This document shows, piece by piece, positions 1 through 9,149 of a stretch of 64,000 bases of DNA (position 1 is the stretch's first letter; the number at the start of each line of letters is the position of its first letter). The stretch comes from Streptomyces sp. R28 (GTDB taxonomy: Bacteria; Actinomycetota; Actinomycetes; Streptomycetales; Streptomycetaceae): positions 4,701,001-4,765,000 of the forward strand of contig NZ_CP163439.1 of the NCBI RefSeq assembly GCF_041052385.1, given 5' to 3'. The notes below the pieces were generated by a model. The model made no database searches and was not told where the DNA came from. It saw nothing but the letters and a program-made list of their open reading frames with translations. The position numbers were made by a program, and so were the translations under genes.

Positions 1-79
1 GACATGTTCAAGCTTTCAACGAGCGCTGTGTGCCGGGCCGACTACAGGGCCCGCCAGACAGTCTGGACATCGAGGCTGC

Positions 80-180
80 GAGGGCGCGGCGACCATGGGC
101 CTGGAGCTGTTGGACACCGCCCCGGCGTTTGACGCGATCCTGATCGCTCTCGGCGGCGGGGCGCCGGCCACCGGTGTGGG
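80..180 (+). pseudogene. Fragment of a PLP-dependent threonine dehydratase-like enzyme
   Basis: The reading GCEGAATMGLELL followed by a hydrophobic strand ending in LGGGAPATGVG resembles the stretch around the phosphate/glycine-rich strand of threonine ammonia-lyase and serine dehydratase folds (usually GTxGLEILE...VGGGGLxAGV). Only about 35 codons are recognisable; the similarity stops near position 180 and no start or downstream domain exists. It lies beside a transposase remnant, so this edge of the window looks like scrap DNA. The assignment rests on a short motif match only. Confidence 0.33.
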
Positions 181-285
181 TCAGGCGTCGTCCCGTGTGG
201 TCCCCATGATGGCGATCACGGCAGGAGCCTTGGCCGTTCCAGGCGAAGGTCCGCACGGATCGGGCGAGTTGCGACGACCGCTCGG

Positions 286-630
286 TCAGGGTTGGGCCGT
301 CGCGTGACGCTGCGGCTGCGCCGGGTTCCACGGGCCCGGGGTGGTGCGGGCCTCCTCCGTTCTGGTCTTCGTCGGGACGGGGCCGGACCGTCGGGTGACG
401 GCCGCAAGTTCGGAGAGTCGCTGTCGGCAGGTGGTGAACGCGTCGGTCCAGGGCCAGGTGGCATCGATGCGGAGCCGGCGGCGGGTGTGTTTCGTGAGGC
501 GGCCCGGCCGGTGGTAGAGGCGGAAGCACATGGTGTCGATCTCGGCGTCGGCCAGGTCGCCGACGTCAGGCAGGCCCAGGAGCCTGACCCAGGCGTCGAG
601 GTCGGCGGCCCGCCCCCGGCATGTGAGTGA
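286..630 (-). pseudogene. C-terminal remnant of an IS1380-type transposase
   Basis: About 113 codons without a start codon, ending at the stop at 286. The residues LDAWVRLLGLPDVGDLADAE, then FRLYHRPGRL and RLRIDATWPWTDAF, follow the C-terminal pattern I know from IS1380-family DDE transposases of actinomycetes (a helical tail with R-L-x-H-x-x-x-R-L and a T/S-W-P-W block). The catalytic core is absent and no terminal repeats are visible. It is a dead 3' fragment, probably left by an old insertion downstream of the glycosidase gene. Confidence 0.6.
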
Positions 631-692
631 GACCGCGGACGCCGCTCGAACTCGACGGCCGGGCCGCACACGGGGGAGGGCGGCATGCGCCG

Positions 693-722
693 GGGGGCTC
701 CGGGTCGTGGCCCGGAGCCCCC
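693..722. terminator. Strong hairpin, terminator of the glycan-use locus
   Basis: A perfect 12-bp inverted repeat (GGGGGCTCCGGG at 693-704, complement at 711-722) with a 6-base loop lies 19 bases beyond the stop codon of the secreted glycosidase. No U-tract follows, as is usual in Streptomyces. It should end transcription arriving from the minus-strand locus. Confidence 0.72.
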
Positions 723-740
723 GTGAGAAGTGGCGTCCGG

Positions 741-3700
741 TCAGCTCTTGCCGAGCAGGCGCCAGATCTGGTTCTTCTTGGTGCTCAGCGCGCCGGCGGC
801 GTCGCAGGGCCACTGGTGGATCTTGGCGCCGGGGCTGGTCGATATGGTGCTGACGTCGACGCACTTGCCGCTGTGCGCGGCGACCAGTTGGTAGTCGTGG
901 CTGTTGCCCAGCGCGGTCACCGCGCGCAGGTTGAACCGCTGGTTGGCGCCGCCGGTGCAGGTCCACTGCTGGACGGCGGCCCCGTCGGCCGTGGAGAGGG
1001 CGGAGATGTCCAGGCACTTGCCGCTGGAGTGGTTGACGACGGTGTAGGTGTCGGTCGTGCCGGTGACGGGGTGGAAGTCGAAGAGCTGCTCCTGGCCGTT
1101 TCCGCAGGTGTTCTGCTCGTACTGGGTGCCGTTGGCGGTCGACTTGGCGGGGTCTTCGAGGCAGAGCCCGCTGTGCTGGGCGACGGCCGTGGAGGAGAAG
1201 CCGGTCGAGGCGCCGATGTGGAGGTTCTGCGGGGCGAAGGAGACCTCGTCGAGGTGGGGCGCCGAGCTGGAGCGCATGGGCTCTCCGATGTCGCTGCCCC
1301 CGCCGGAGTAGACCTTGCCGACAGTGGTGCCGTCCCAGTTGTAGAGCTGTGAGGCGGTGAACTTGACGGCGTTGGCGCCCTTGGTGAGGGTGACGGGGAC
1401 GGTGTAGTCGTGGAACTGGTTCCAGTGCAGGGTGCTGGCGAAGTTGACGCGCTTGGCGGCACCCCCGTTGACGCTGACGTCGGCGTGCTCGGCGTACAGG
1501 TCGGGGTTGTAGTGGTTGGAGGGCAGTTCCTCGGCGTTGGCGTAGCGCATGGTCATGGCGTAGGTGCCGGACGCGGGTGCGTTGACGTTGAGGGTGAGGG
1601 AGTTGGCGGTTCCGTTGCCGATGCCCTTGACGACGCCGCCGTTGGCCTGGCTGTAGGTGGTGTCGGCGGCCGCGGTGCCGGTGAGGGTGCCGTTCTCGGC
1701 CTGGTAGGTGACGACGTTGCCGGTGGTGACGGCGTCGGTGGCGCTGAACGGGGTGACGGCCAGGCGGTCCAGGGCGAGGGTGCCGCTGGTGCCGGTCACC
1801 TTGACCTTGTTGATGCCGCCGTTCAGGTAGACCCGATTGGCGGACGTGGACCAGGCACCGGTCGTCGCTCCGGAGAGGGTCTGGTCGTCGGCGGCCTTGC
1901 CGTTGACGGTGAGGCCGGCCTGGCCGGTGTTGCGGAAGCGGGCCGTCAGGTCCGCGTAGCCGTCCCGCTCGGAGTAGACCCAGAACGTCGCGGACTTGCC
2001 GGAGGTGAGGTTCACCGCGCCCGCGCCGGACTGGCCCTGGGAGGTGTAGGTGGCGGTGCCGCTGTCGGAGAGGTTGGCCTGCTCGGCCTCGTAGAGCGTG
2101 GTGCCCTGGACGTCGGCGTCCTGGTACTGGAGGTCGATCTTGTCGACAATGGCGTCGCCGTCGGTCTTCGCGCCGTTGTCGCCGGTGGTGGCCAGGGAGA
2201 CGGTGTGGCTGCCCGCGGTGAGGCGCACGGTGGTGTCGCTGCGGCCCCACAGTGCCCACTGGAAGCCGACCGGTATGTCGATCCTCTTCGAGGCACCGCC
2301 GTCGACCCGCATGTACACGTCCGTGGGGCCCTTGACCTGGGCGTCCTTGGCGTAGCTGTTGCCGAACACCGACAGCTTGTAGTCGCCGGTGGTGGGGACG
2401 GAGACGGGGAAGGAGATCACCGTGGTGGAGTCGGTGCGCAGGCCTCCGACGTCCTTGGTACCCGAGGTGGCGAACTTGTCGAGTTTGCTGGTGGTGCCCT
2501 CGGTGTTGATGTTGTAGCCGCTGCCGCTGAGCGTGGCGTTCTCGGCCTCGTACGTGCCCGTCCAGGTGCGGTCGGAGGGCGTGCTGCTGCCGGTGCCTCC
2601 CGGGGAGACGATCACCTGGTACGCGGACATCGCGTCGAGGGTGATGGGGACGGTGATCGAGCCGTCGGAGCCCACGGCGACGTCGGCGTCGGAGATCCGG
2701 GTCGGGGTGGCCGCCGCGCCCAGGTAGCCGCTGTAGCGGTCCTGGACCACGCTGACGTGCACGGTGCTGCCGAAGACCGCGGGGTCGATGTTCTTGATGA
2801 CCGTGTCGGAGGCACCGCTGGTGCCGCCCCCGGCGAGGATGACGCGGGCTTGCTTCTTGGCCGTGTCCAGACTCGCCAGGCCCTGGAGGGTGTACGCGGC
2901 GTTGGACGCGGCGCCGGTGACCTTGACGGTGTTGCCGCTCATGGAGCTGTACCAGTTGTACAGCCACCACTGGGCGTTGGGGGTGTTCTGTGCCGCCGCC
3001 GAGTCGCCGAGGTTGCCGTTGATGTTCCAGTACGGCAGGTTGCCGTCGACCTTCTTGTCCTCGATGGCCCCAATCCACTGGACCATCTGGCCGGGGTCGG
3101 TCAGGTGGTAGCGGTGGGCGTACTCGTTGAGGTTGACGGGGATCGGGGAGGTGACCCCCGCGGCGGTCTCCGCCGAACGGTAGGTGTCGACGGTGCTACG
3201 GACTTCCGCCGGACTGCCCAGGGTGTGCCAGGTCGCGACGTCGGGCAGGCAGTTGTTGGCCTTGCAGTAGCTGAGGAAGCTGTTGAAGGCGAAGGAGCTG
3301 TAGCCGGCGAGGTTGGGCCCTGCCAGCCGTGCCGCGGGCCAGATGCCCTTGATGAAGTTGTAGGTCTGGCGCCACTCGGCGTTGAAGTTGGCCAGCACGG
3401 TCGAGTCGGTGCGCATGCCTTTGAACCAGCCTACGTCGGGCTCGTTGTAGGGCACGAAGACGATGTGGTCCGCGTAGGGGCTGGCCTTCGCCTGCTCGAC
3501 CTGGGTCTTCATGGTCGCCTGGTAGGCCGAGTAGCTCTCGCGCTCGTAGTTGGCGCGGTACACGTCCGTCATGTAGATGAAGACGTCGCCGCCGCCGCTC
3601 TCCGCGAAGGGCTTGGCGATCTCCAGGGCGTCCGAGCCAGGGTGCTGCTGTCCGTCCTGGTACTTGGTGTTGGTGGTCTGGACCCCCATGCCCTCGATGA

Positions 3701-3932
3701 GGTTGTTCGTCGGTACGTCCGGGCCGTACAGGCCGTACAGCACTCCGGAGGCGCCGCCCCGGAAGGCTCCGGTGCTGGTGCCCAGGTCGACGGTGAGGGT
3801 GGGGTTGGCGGCGGAGGCCGGCGTTGCCGTCCCGGTGGTGAGGCCGGCTACGACGGTCAGCGGGATCAGCATCGTGGTGATGCCGTGCAGAAGGCGTCGT
3901 GTGGTCAAGCGCCTTTGCCCGATTCCTGGCAT
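741..3932 (-). CDS. Secreted multi-modular glycoside hydrolase with CBM-like and ricin-type lectin modules
   Basis: 1063 residues. The chosen ATG is preceded by GAAGGGA at good spacing and opens a clear Sec signal peptide (Arg-rich start, hydrophobic core, ASA cleavage near residue 41). Residues ~43-440 look like a clan GH-A barrel: PYNEPD places a candidate acid/base at E164 and VNLNEY a candidate nucleophile near E270. Then follow three beta-sandwich modules starting YEAEN/YEAEQ/YQAEN (about 461, 614, 743), typical of CBM6/CBM35, and a ricin-B/CBM13 trefoil (about 915-1060, QQW/HQW repeats). The enzyme should cut an extracellular polysaccharide and feed the adjacent ABC importer. The exact GH family is not certain; GH39-like is my best guess. 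It is the last gene of the minus-strand locus, 98 bases after the GH63-like gene, and is followed by a hairpin at 693-722. Confidence 0.86.
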   Translation of the reverse strand: MPGIGQRRLTTRRLLHGITTMLIPLTVVAGLTTGTATPASAANPTLTVDLGTSTGAFRGGASGVLYGLYGPDVPTNNLIEGMGVQTTNTKYQDGQQHPGSDALEIAKPFAESGGGDVFIYMTDVYRANYERESYSAYQATMKTQVEQAKASPYADHIVFVPYNEPDVGWFKGMRTDSTVLANFNAEWRQTYNFIKGIWPAARLAGPNLAGYSSFAFNSFLSYCKANNCLPDVATWHTLGSPAEVRSTVDTYRSAETAAGVTSPIPVNLNEYAHRYHLTDPGQMVQWIGAIEDKKVDGNLPYWNINGNLGDSAAAQNTPNAQWWLYNWYSSMSGNTVKVTGAASNAAYTLQGLASLDTAKKQARVILAGGGTSGASDTVIKNIDPAVFGSTVHVSVVQDRYSGYLGAAATPTRISDADVAVGSDGSITVPITLDAMSAYQVIVSPGGTGSSTPSDRTWTGTYEAENATLSGSGYNINTEGTTSKLDKFATSGTKDVGGLRTDSTTVISFPVSVPTTGDYKLSVFGNSYAKDAQVKGPTDVYMRVDGGASKRIDIPVGFQWALWGRSDTTVRLTAGSHTVSLATTGDNGAKTDGDAIVDKIDLQYQDADVQGTTLYEAEQANLSDSGTATYTSQGQSGAGAVNLTSGKSATFWVYSERDGYADLTARFRNTGQAGLTVNGKAADDQTLSGATTGAWSTSANRVYLNGGINKVKVTGTSGTLALDRLAVTPFSATDAVTTGNVVTYQAENGTLTGTAAADTTYSQANGGVVKGIGNGTANSLTLNVNAPASGTYAMTMRYANAEELPSNHYNPDLYAEHADVSVNGGAAKRVNFASTLHWNQFHDYTVPVTLTKGANAVKFTASQLYNWDGTTVGKVYSGGGSDIGEPMRSSSAPHLDEVSFAPQNLHIGASTGFSSTAVAQHSGLCLEDPAKSTANGTQYEQNTCGNGQEQLFDFHPVTGTTDTYTVVNHSSGKCLDISALSTADGAAVQQWTCTGGANQRFNLRAVTALGNSHDYQLVAAHSGKCVDVSTISTSPGAKIHQWPCDAAGALSTKKNQIWRLLGKS

Positions 3933-4030
3933 GTGCTTATGTCCCTTCAGCTGCGGCTGGTTGTTGTTGCGTCGGCCCCCGTGCCGGACGTGGGGGTGGG
4001 TGCTGCCTGGGCGGGGCGCCCAGGGGTCTC

Positions 4031-5788
4031 TCAGCCGCCGGTGCGCGTGGCGGGTGCGGTGTGCCGGAGCTCGTGGGCCTCGGCGAGGAGGAGGTAGCTG
4101 CTGGCGGTCCAGGTGTAGGCGCGATCGCGCAGGCCCGTGCCGGTCAGGGCGTCGAAGTTCTCCGCGAACCCGTACGTCTCGCACAGGGCACGGAACCGGG
4201 CGCTGATCTCGTTCGCCAGACGTTCGTGCCCGCCGCGGCGCAGCCCGTCCTCGATGAGGACCGTGGCGGGTGCCCAGATCGGGCCGCGCCAGTAGCCGTC
4301 GGCGAGGTAGTGCGGTGAGGCGGGCAGTTCCGTGGCCAGCCCGTGCGGGGTCAGGTGGGCGTCGATACGGTCGGCCAGCACCGTGCTGACGCTGTCCGGC
4401 AGGTGCTCGCCCAGCGCGATGGGCATCAGGTCGAGCAGGCTGGAACTGTCCCAGGAGTCCCCGCTGTGGACTCCACGGGCGACGAACCGGTCACCGGTCC
4501 ACAGTTCGTCGAGCATCGCGGCCTGGGTCGTGTCAGCCGCTCGCGTCCACCAGTGGGCGTCGTCAGGTCGCCCCAACTCGGTTGCCAGATCGGCGAGTTC
4601 GCGCAGCTGCAGGATGAGGAAGGCGGCCAGGTCGGCGGAGACGATCACACGTTCGGGGTCGAAGGTGGTGGCGTTGTCCCAGCCGCTGTCGTTGCCGTGC
4701 TGGTAGTGGGGCAGGGCGGCGCCGGGGGTGCGCCGGGCGGTGAGCCAGAAGTCCGTCCAGCGCGTCAGCCTTTCGTACGCCTCGGCCAGTTCCGCCTGGT
4801 CGAGGGGTTCGGGCAGCCGTCGGCGCAGATGGCCCAGGGCCCAGCCGTGGATGGGCGGTTTGACGAAGTTGTAGAGGACCTCGGAGTGGGTGACCGAGTC
4901 GGGCAGGGCCCCGCTCTCGTCCTGGTGGTCGAAGGGCAGGGAGTACTGGTCCCAGGCCAGGGCGGGTGCTCCGGGGGCCAGGGCGAGGGCGTTGAAGCAG
5001 TGGTCCCAGCTCCACACCTTGTCCATCCAGTGCTTGGACATCAGCACCGCAGGCCGGGTGACCAGGCCCGTCGGCTGTACGGTCGCTGACCACACCACGT
5101 AGGCGGCGAGTTCGGCGGCCGGGGTGGCGGACGAGCGCCACGGGGCCACCGTGTCGACGAACTCCGCGAACGAGCGCCGCGCGGCGGCCGCTACGTCGCC
5201 GAACGTGGCCGACGAGGCGTACGGTCGGCGGGCACTGTCGAGTTCCTCGACCGAGGCCTCCCAGGATCCGTCGGCCCCGGCAGTGATGGTCAGACCTCGC
5301 TCACCGGCGCCCAGGACCTGGGCACCTGACTCGTCGGCAACCGTGCCGGACAGCACGGTGATCCGGTAGCGGCGTCCGGTCTCGTAGGAGGTGAACACAT
5401 GCGCGTCCGCCACCGGGTCGCGGTAGAAGTAGGTGCCGCTGAAGGGGGTCAGGGCCTTCGCCGCCGCGGTGACGCGCAGGCCCAGTCCCTCGCCGCGCAG
5501 GCGTACGGTGTCGGGCGACTCGTAGGCGAGGTCGATGCGCCCGCCCGCATCGGCCCAGCTGAGCAGGCTCGCGGTCGCCTGCACCATGGTCTCGGCCCGG
5601 TCACCCGTCGTCGTGTCGAGGGGGATCAGCCGCAGGACGGCGTGCATGCCGTTCTGGTGCGAGACGAGGTGGAGGTCCTCGGAGCGCTCCTTCTCCGCGA
5701 GCACGGGAGAGATACCGAACCAGGATCCGTGTGTACTAAACGGGATGTCGTGGACGGAGAAGGCCGGGCCGGACGGGGCGGCGGTCAT
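4031..5788 (-). CDS. Cytosolic GH63/MGH1-like (alpha/alpha)6 glycosidase
   Basis: 585 residues with no signal peptide, so probably cytosolic. The N-terminal half is beta-rich; the C-terminal half (about 220-580) is an (alpha/alpha)6 toroid of the GH63/mannosylglycerate-hydrolase/trehalase type. Supporting motifs are VWSWDHCFNAL (~258), FDHQDESGALPD, HGNDSGWDNATTFD (catalytic-acid region, D367) and YWRGPIWAP near 515. These enzymes invert terminal alpha-glycosidic bonds of short oligosaccharides, which fits a step after import. It lies between the MalG-like permease and the secreted glycosidase on the same strand. The true substrate (mannosyl, glucosyl or glucosylglycerate units) cannot be read from the sequence. 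Confidence 0.86.
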   Translation of the reverse strand: MTAAPSGPAFSVHDIPFSTHGSWFGISPVLAEKERSEDLHLVSHQNGMHAVLRLIPLDTTTGDRAETMVQATASLLSWADAGGRIDLAYESPDTVRLRGEGLGLRVTAAAKALTPFSGTYFYRDPVADAHVFTSYETGRRYRITVLSGTVADESGAQVLGAGERGLTITAGADGSWEASVEELDSARRPYASSATFGDVAAAARRSFAEFVDTVAPWRSSATPAAELAAYVVWSATVQPTGLVTRPAVLMSKHWMDKVWSWDHCFNALALAPGAPALAWDQYSLPFDHQDESGALPDSVTHSEVLYNFVKPPIHGWALGHLRRRLPEPLDQAELAEAYERLTRWTDFWLTARRTPGAALPHYQHGNDSGWDNATTFDPERVIVSADLAAFLILQLRELADLATELGRPDDAHWWTRAADTTQAAMLDELWTGDRFVARGVHSGDSWDSSSLLDLMPIALGEHLPDSVSTVLADRIDAHLTPHGLATELPASPHYLADGYWRGPIWAPATVLIEDGLRRGGHERLANEISARFRALCETYGFAENFDALTGTGLRDRAYTWTASSYLLLAEAHELRHTAPATRTGG

Positions 5789-5901
5789 GACGGGTGACTC
5801 GTTTCTTCAGCAGGGTGGTCAGCGGTTTGCCGGTGCGGGCGGGGGGACGGCGGTCGAGGGCGGCCCGCGCACGGTGCGGCGGCAGGCGCGGCCGCCGGGG
5901 C

Positions 5902-6723
5902 TCAGTCCTTGACGGCGCCGGCGGTCACGCCGGCGGCGACGTAGCGCTGGGCGAGGACGAGGATCACCGTGGCGGGCAGTGAGGCCACGACGGCGGTGGC
6001 CATGATGGCGTTCCACTCCTGGTTGTTGTTGCCGATGTACTGGTAGATGCCGAGGGTGATCGGCTGGTGGGTGCCGCCGCTCGCGAGGGTGCTGGCGAAG
6101 ATGAAGTCGGACCAGGACCACAGGAACGCGAACAGGGACACCGTGACGACCGAGTTGCGGCTCATCGGCAGGACGATGGACCGGAAGGTGCGCAGCGGCC
6201 CGGATCCGTCCATCTGCGCGGCCTGGAGCAGTTCGCCGGGGATGCCGGACATGAACGCGGTGAAGATCAGGACGGCGAAGGGGACGGCCAGGGTGGAGTC
6301 CGCGACGATCAGGCCCGGGACGGACTGGAGCAGGCCGAGCTGGAGGTAGATGGCGTAGAAGCCCATCGCCATGATGATGCCGGGGATCATCTGGGCGACC
6401 AGGAAAAGGAAACTGAGGACTCCCCCGCCGCGCGGGCGCAGTTTCGCCAGCGCGTATCCGGCGGGCGCTGCCAGCGCCACGGTCAGCACGACCGTGCCGA
6501 GGCCGACGACCAGGCTCGTGCCCAGGTAGGGAAGCTGCTGGTCGAGGACGGCCCGGTAGCCCTCCAGGGTGGCGTCGGCCGGGAACAGGTCCGGGGGCGA
6601 CTTGCGCATGTCCTGGTCGCGGGTGAAGGACACGTTCAGCATCCAGTAGACCGGGAAGAGCATGATCCCGGTCAGCAGGAGGCCGAGGGCTGTCTTCCAC
6701 CACGTTCGGTTGCGTCGGTTCAT
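5902..6723 (-). CDS. Carbohydrate ABC transporter permease, MalG type
   Basis: 273 residues with six membrane segments, starting at the ATG for MNRRNRTWW. The EAA loop is LLQAAQMDGSGPLRTFRSIVLP (residues ~170-190), the contact with the ATPase in MalG-type (CUT1) permeases; the C-terminus ends with the short conserved GVTAGAVKD tail. It pairs with the MalF-like permease 11 bases upstream. No ATP-binding subunit is encoded here, as is common in Streptomyces, where a shared MsiK-type ATPase serves many sugar importers. The imported sugar is probably the oligosaccharide released by the secreted glycosidase. Confidence 0.92.
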   Translation of the reverse strand: MNRRNRTWWKTALGLLLTGIMLFPVYWMLNVSFTRDQDMRKSPPDLFPADATLEGYRAVLDQQLPYLGTSLVVGLGTVVLTVALAAPAGYALAKLRPRGGGVLSFLFLVAQMIPGIIMAMGFYAIYLQLGLLQSVPGLIVADSTLAVPFAVLIFTAFMSGIPGELLQAAQMDGSGPLRTFRSIVLPMSRNSVVTVSLFAFLWSWSDFIFASTLASGGTHQPITLGIYQYIGNNNQEWNAIMATAVVASLPATVILVLAQRYVAAGVTAGAVKD

Positions 6724-6734
6724 GGCGTTCCCTG

Positions 6735-7745
6735 TCACGACAGTGCCTGCTTCCGCTGGACCCTCATGTAGACCAGGCCGAAGGCCAGGGCGGCGACGAC
6801 GAGCAGGTTGCCGACGGCCGCTCCGGGGCCGAAGGCGGGCAGCAGGTTGCCGAAGCCGAGCTGGTAGGACCAGGTGGCGAAGGTGGTGGACGACTCGGCG
6901 GGGCCGCCCTTGGTCATGATCCAGATGATGTCGAAGACCTTGAGCGTGTAGACCAGCCCCAGCAGCAGGGTGATCGCGGACACCGGGCGCAGCAGCGGGA
7001 AGGTGATGCTCCAGAAGCGTCGCCAGGCGCCGGCGCCGTCGAGGGCGGCCGCTTCGTAGAGGCTGTGGGGGATGGACTGGAGGCCGCTGTAGAGCACGAC
7101 CAGGTTGAACGGGACGCCGATCCAGATGTTCGCGATGATCACCGACGTCAGCGACCACTCCGGTGACGTCAGCCAGTTCACCGGACCGATACCGACGGCA
7201 TGCAGAGCCGCGTTGACGACACCGGAGTCGCTGTTGAGCATCCACGACCAGGTGGAGGCCGACACGATCAGCGGCAGCAGCCACGGCACCAGGAACAGGG
7301 CCCGCAAGGTCGCGGACAACCGGAAGTGCTGGTGGAAGAAGACCGCGAGCACCAGGCCGATGGCGTACTGGAAGACCAGGCACACGACGGTGAACACCAC
7401 CGTGTGGGTGAGCGCCGGACCGAAGGTCGGGTCGGCGAAGACCTTCTGGTAGTTGTCCAGTCCGGTGAACGGCGCGTCGCCCTGGACGAAGGAGCGGACG
7501 GTGTAGTTGCGCAGGCTCAGATCGAGGTTGCGGTAGAGCGGATAGGCGTAGAACAGGGCGAGGTAGAGGGTCACCGGGGCGAGGAATCCCCAGGCGGCCC
7601 TCCCCCAGGCTTCGCCCGGGGGGACCCCCGGCTGCGAGGTCGGACGGCGCCGTGCGCGCGCTGGGGCGGGGGGCGGGGCGGCGGTGGCCGCCCCGTTCCG
7701 TACGCGCACGGACCGGTGGTCCGACAGCTGTGTCGTGTGCTTCAT
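6735..7745 (-). CDS. Carbohydrate ABC transporter permease, MalF type
   Basis: 336 residues from the ATG of MKHTTQLSD. A cytosolic Ala/Pro/Arg-rich leader of about 45 residues precedes six membrane segments. The EAA motif is LYEAAALDGAGAWRRFWSI followed by TFPLL, as in CUT1 permeases. It forms the heterodimeric channel with the MalG-type partner. The binding-protein stop is only 20 bases upstream, so binding protein, MalF and MalG are probably one transcript. A further upstream start would add 34 basic residues unlike the family and was not used. Confidence 0.92.
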   Translation of the reverse strand: MKHTTQLSDHRSVRVRNGAATAAPPPAPARARRRPTSQPGVPPGEAWGRAAWGFLAPVTLYLALFYAYPLYRNLDLSLRNYTVRSFVQGDAPFTGLDNYQKVFADPTFGPALTHTVVFTVVCLVFQYAIGLVLAVFFHQHFRLSATLRALFLVPWLLPLIVSASTWSWMLNSDSGVVNAALHAVGIGPVNWLTSPEWSLTSVIIANIWIGVPFNLVVLYSGLQSIPHSLYEAAALDGAGAWRRFWSITFPLLRPVSAITLLLGLVYTLKVFDIIWIMTKGGPAESSTTFATWSYQLGFGNLLPAFGPGAAVGNLLVVAALAFGLVYMRVQRKQALS

Positions 7746-7765
7746 CGGCAGGCCCGAGGTCCTGG

Positions 7766-9010
7766 CTACTTGGCGGCGGACTGTGCGGCGGAGAGGGCGT
7801 CCTTCGGGGACGCGGCACCGCTGAGGGCGGACTGGACGGCCTTCCATATCTGCTCGGAGATCTTGGGGTACTTGGTGCCCAGGTCGTCGCTGGTGCGGCC
7901 CTTGGCCGCCTTGACCGCCTCCACCCAGGGCTTGAGCTCGGGCTTGGCCGCCACCTGCTTGTCCTGCACCTCGCCGGTGGGCGCGACGTAGGACAGGGTG
8001 GTGTCGGTGTCGAGGAGGTTCTGCGAGTTGGTCAGACAGGAGACCAGCTTCTTCGAGGTGGCGTAGCGGCCGGTGTCGCCCTGCACCGGGATGGTGACGA
8101 ACTCACCGCCGGTAGGCGCCGCGGCGTTGCCCCCCGAGGCGGCGGGAACGGGAATGACCCCGTACTCGAAGCCGGCCTTCTCGGCGTTGGCGAGCTGCCA
8201 GGTGCCGTTCTCGGCGAACGCGTAGTCCCCGCTCGCGAACTCCTGCCAGCTGGTGGTCTGCGTGTTGTTGATGACCGAGTTGGGCGCGTAGCCCTTCTTC
8301 AGCCAGCCGGTCCACAGCGACAGCGCCGAGGCGGCCTTGTCCGAGTCCAGTTCGGTCAGCTGTGCGCCCGAGCCCCACAACCAGGGCAGGAACTGGAAGG
8401 TGCCCTCCTCGGTCCCGATGGCGGAGAACGTGATGCCCTTCTTGCCCGCCGCCTTCACCTTCTCCAGGGCTGCCGTCAGCGACTTCCAGTCCTTGACCGA
8501 GGAGATGTCCACCCCGGCCGCCTTCAGGACCTTCTTGTTGTAGTAGAGGGCCAGGGTGTTGGCGCCGATCGGCGTGCCGTACGTCTTCCCGCCCGACTGG
8601 CCGGCCGCGAGCAGGTTGGGGTCCGCCTTCGAGGTGTCCAGCTTGTTGTCGTCGGTCGCGGTGAGTACCCCCGCCTCGGCCAGCGTGGACACCACCGGGT
8701 TGTCGACGATGAGGACGTCGGCGGAGTTGTCCTGCTGGGCTGCCAGCAGCGCCTTGTTCGACAGGTCACTGGTGTCGAACGCGGTCCGCTTGATCTTCAC
8801 CCCGGCCTCGGCGCCGCAGCCGTCCAGCAGCTTCGCCCACGCCGAGCCCTTGTCGAACTGCGGGTACGGGTCCCAGATGCTGTACGTGCCGCTGTCCGCG
8901 GCCTTCGAGGAGGTGCCGCTGCCACCGGCGGAACACGCGGTGGCGCTGGTGGCGACGGCGACGACGGTCAGGGCTGCGGCGGTGAGGCGCCGTCCGGCGG
9001 TTGTGTTCAT
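7766..9010 (-). CDS. Sugar-binding lipoprotein of the ABC importer
   Basis: 414 residues with a lipoprotein signal: basic start, hydrophobic core and lipobox SATAC, giving the lipidated Cys26. The mature part is an extracellular solute-binding protein of family 1 (MalE-like), with the pattern of closed-cleft sugar binders such as GTYSIWDPYP and FASGDYAFAENGTWQ. It captures oligosaccharide outside the cell and delivers it to the two permeases. A 139-base leader upstream contains a half-site of the LacI-type operator (9079-9086), consistent with control by the adjacent regulator. Confidence 0.93.
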   Translation of the reverse strand: MNTTAGRRLTAAALTVVAVATSATACSAGGSGTSSKAADSGTYSIWDPYPQFDKGSAWAKLLDGCGAEAGVKIKRTAFDTSDLSNKALLAAQQDNSADVLIVDNPVVSTLAEAGVLTATDDNKLDTSKADPNLLAAGQSGGKTYGTPIGANTLALYYNKKVLKAAGVDISSVKDWKSLTAALEKVKAAGKKGITFSAIGTEEGTFQFLPWLWGSGAQLTELDSDKAASALSLWTGWLKKGYAPNSVINNTQTTSWQEFASGDYAFAENGTWQLANAEKAGFEYGVIPVPAASGGNAAAPTGGEFVTIPVQGDTGRYATSKKLVSCLTNSQNLLDTDTTLSYVAPTGEVQDKQVAAKPELKPWVEAVKAAKGRTSDDLGTKYPKISEQIWKAVQSALSGAASPKDALSAAQSAAK

Positions 9011-9078
9011 GGCGGGTTCCTCATGGGTTCGGGCACAGGTGTGCTCGGGAGCGCGTGATCGCGGGTTACTGGGCTCGC

Positions 9079-9086
9079 CGAACCGG
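9079..9086. promoter_or_regulatory. Possible half-operator for the LacI regulator
   Basis: CGAACCGG matches one half plus the centre of the 12-bp palindrome found upstream of the lacI gene. The other half is degenerate. It lies about 70 bases upstream of the binding-protein start, where a repressor could act. One half-match alone is weak evidence. Confidence 0.3.
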
Positions 9087-9149
9087 GCGGTGAGTCGCTC
9101 GGCCGACCGGTACGGGAAGTGAAGAGTGAAAGGGAGAGCGGGGTGACGG

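Noticed and set aside
53..66. Small palindrome near CCAGACAGTCTGG
   Set aside because: Single, short, not linked to any gene start; expected by chance.
286..3078. Very long open frame antisense and out of frame to the secreted glycosidase
   Set aside because: It is an Arg/His/Gln-rich shadow caused by high-GC codon bias; only its last ~113 codons, beyond the glycosidase, show family resemblance (IS1380) and those were kept separately.
1410..4097. Long plus-strand frame opposite the glycosidase (895 codons)
   Set aside because: Val/Gly/Ala-rich shadow without domains; the minus-strand gene has a signal peptide, catalytic motifs and lectin modules.
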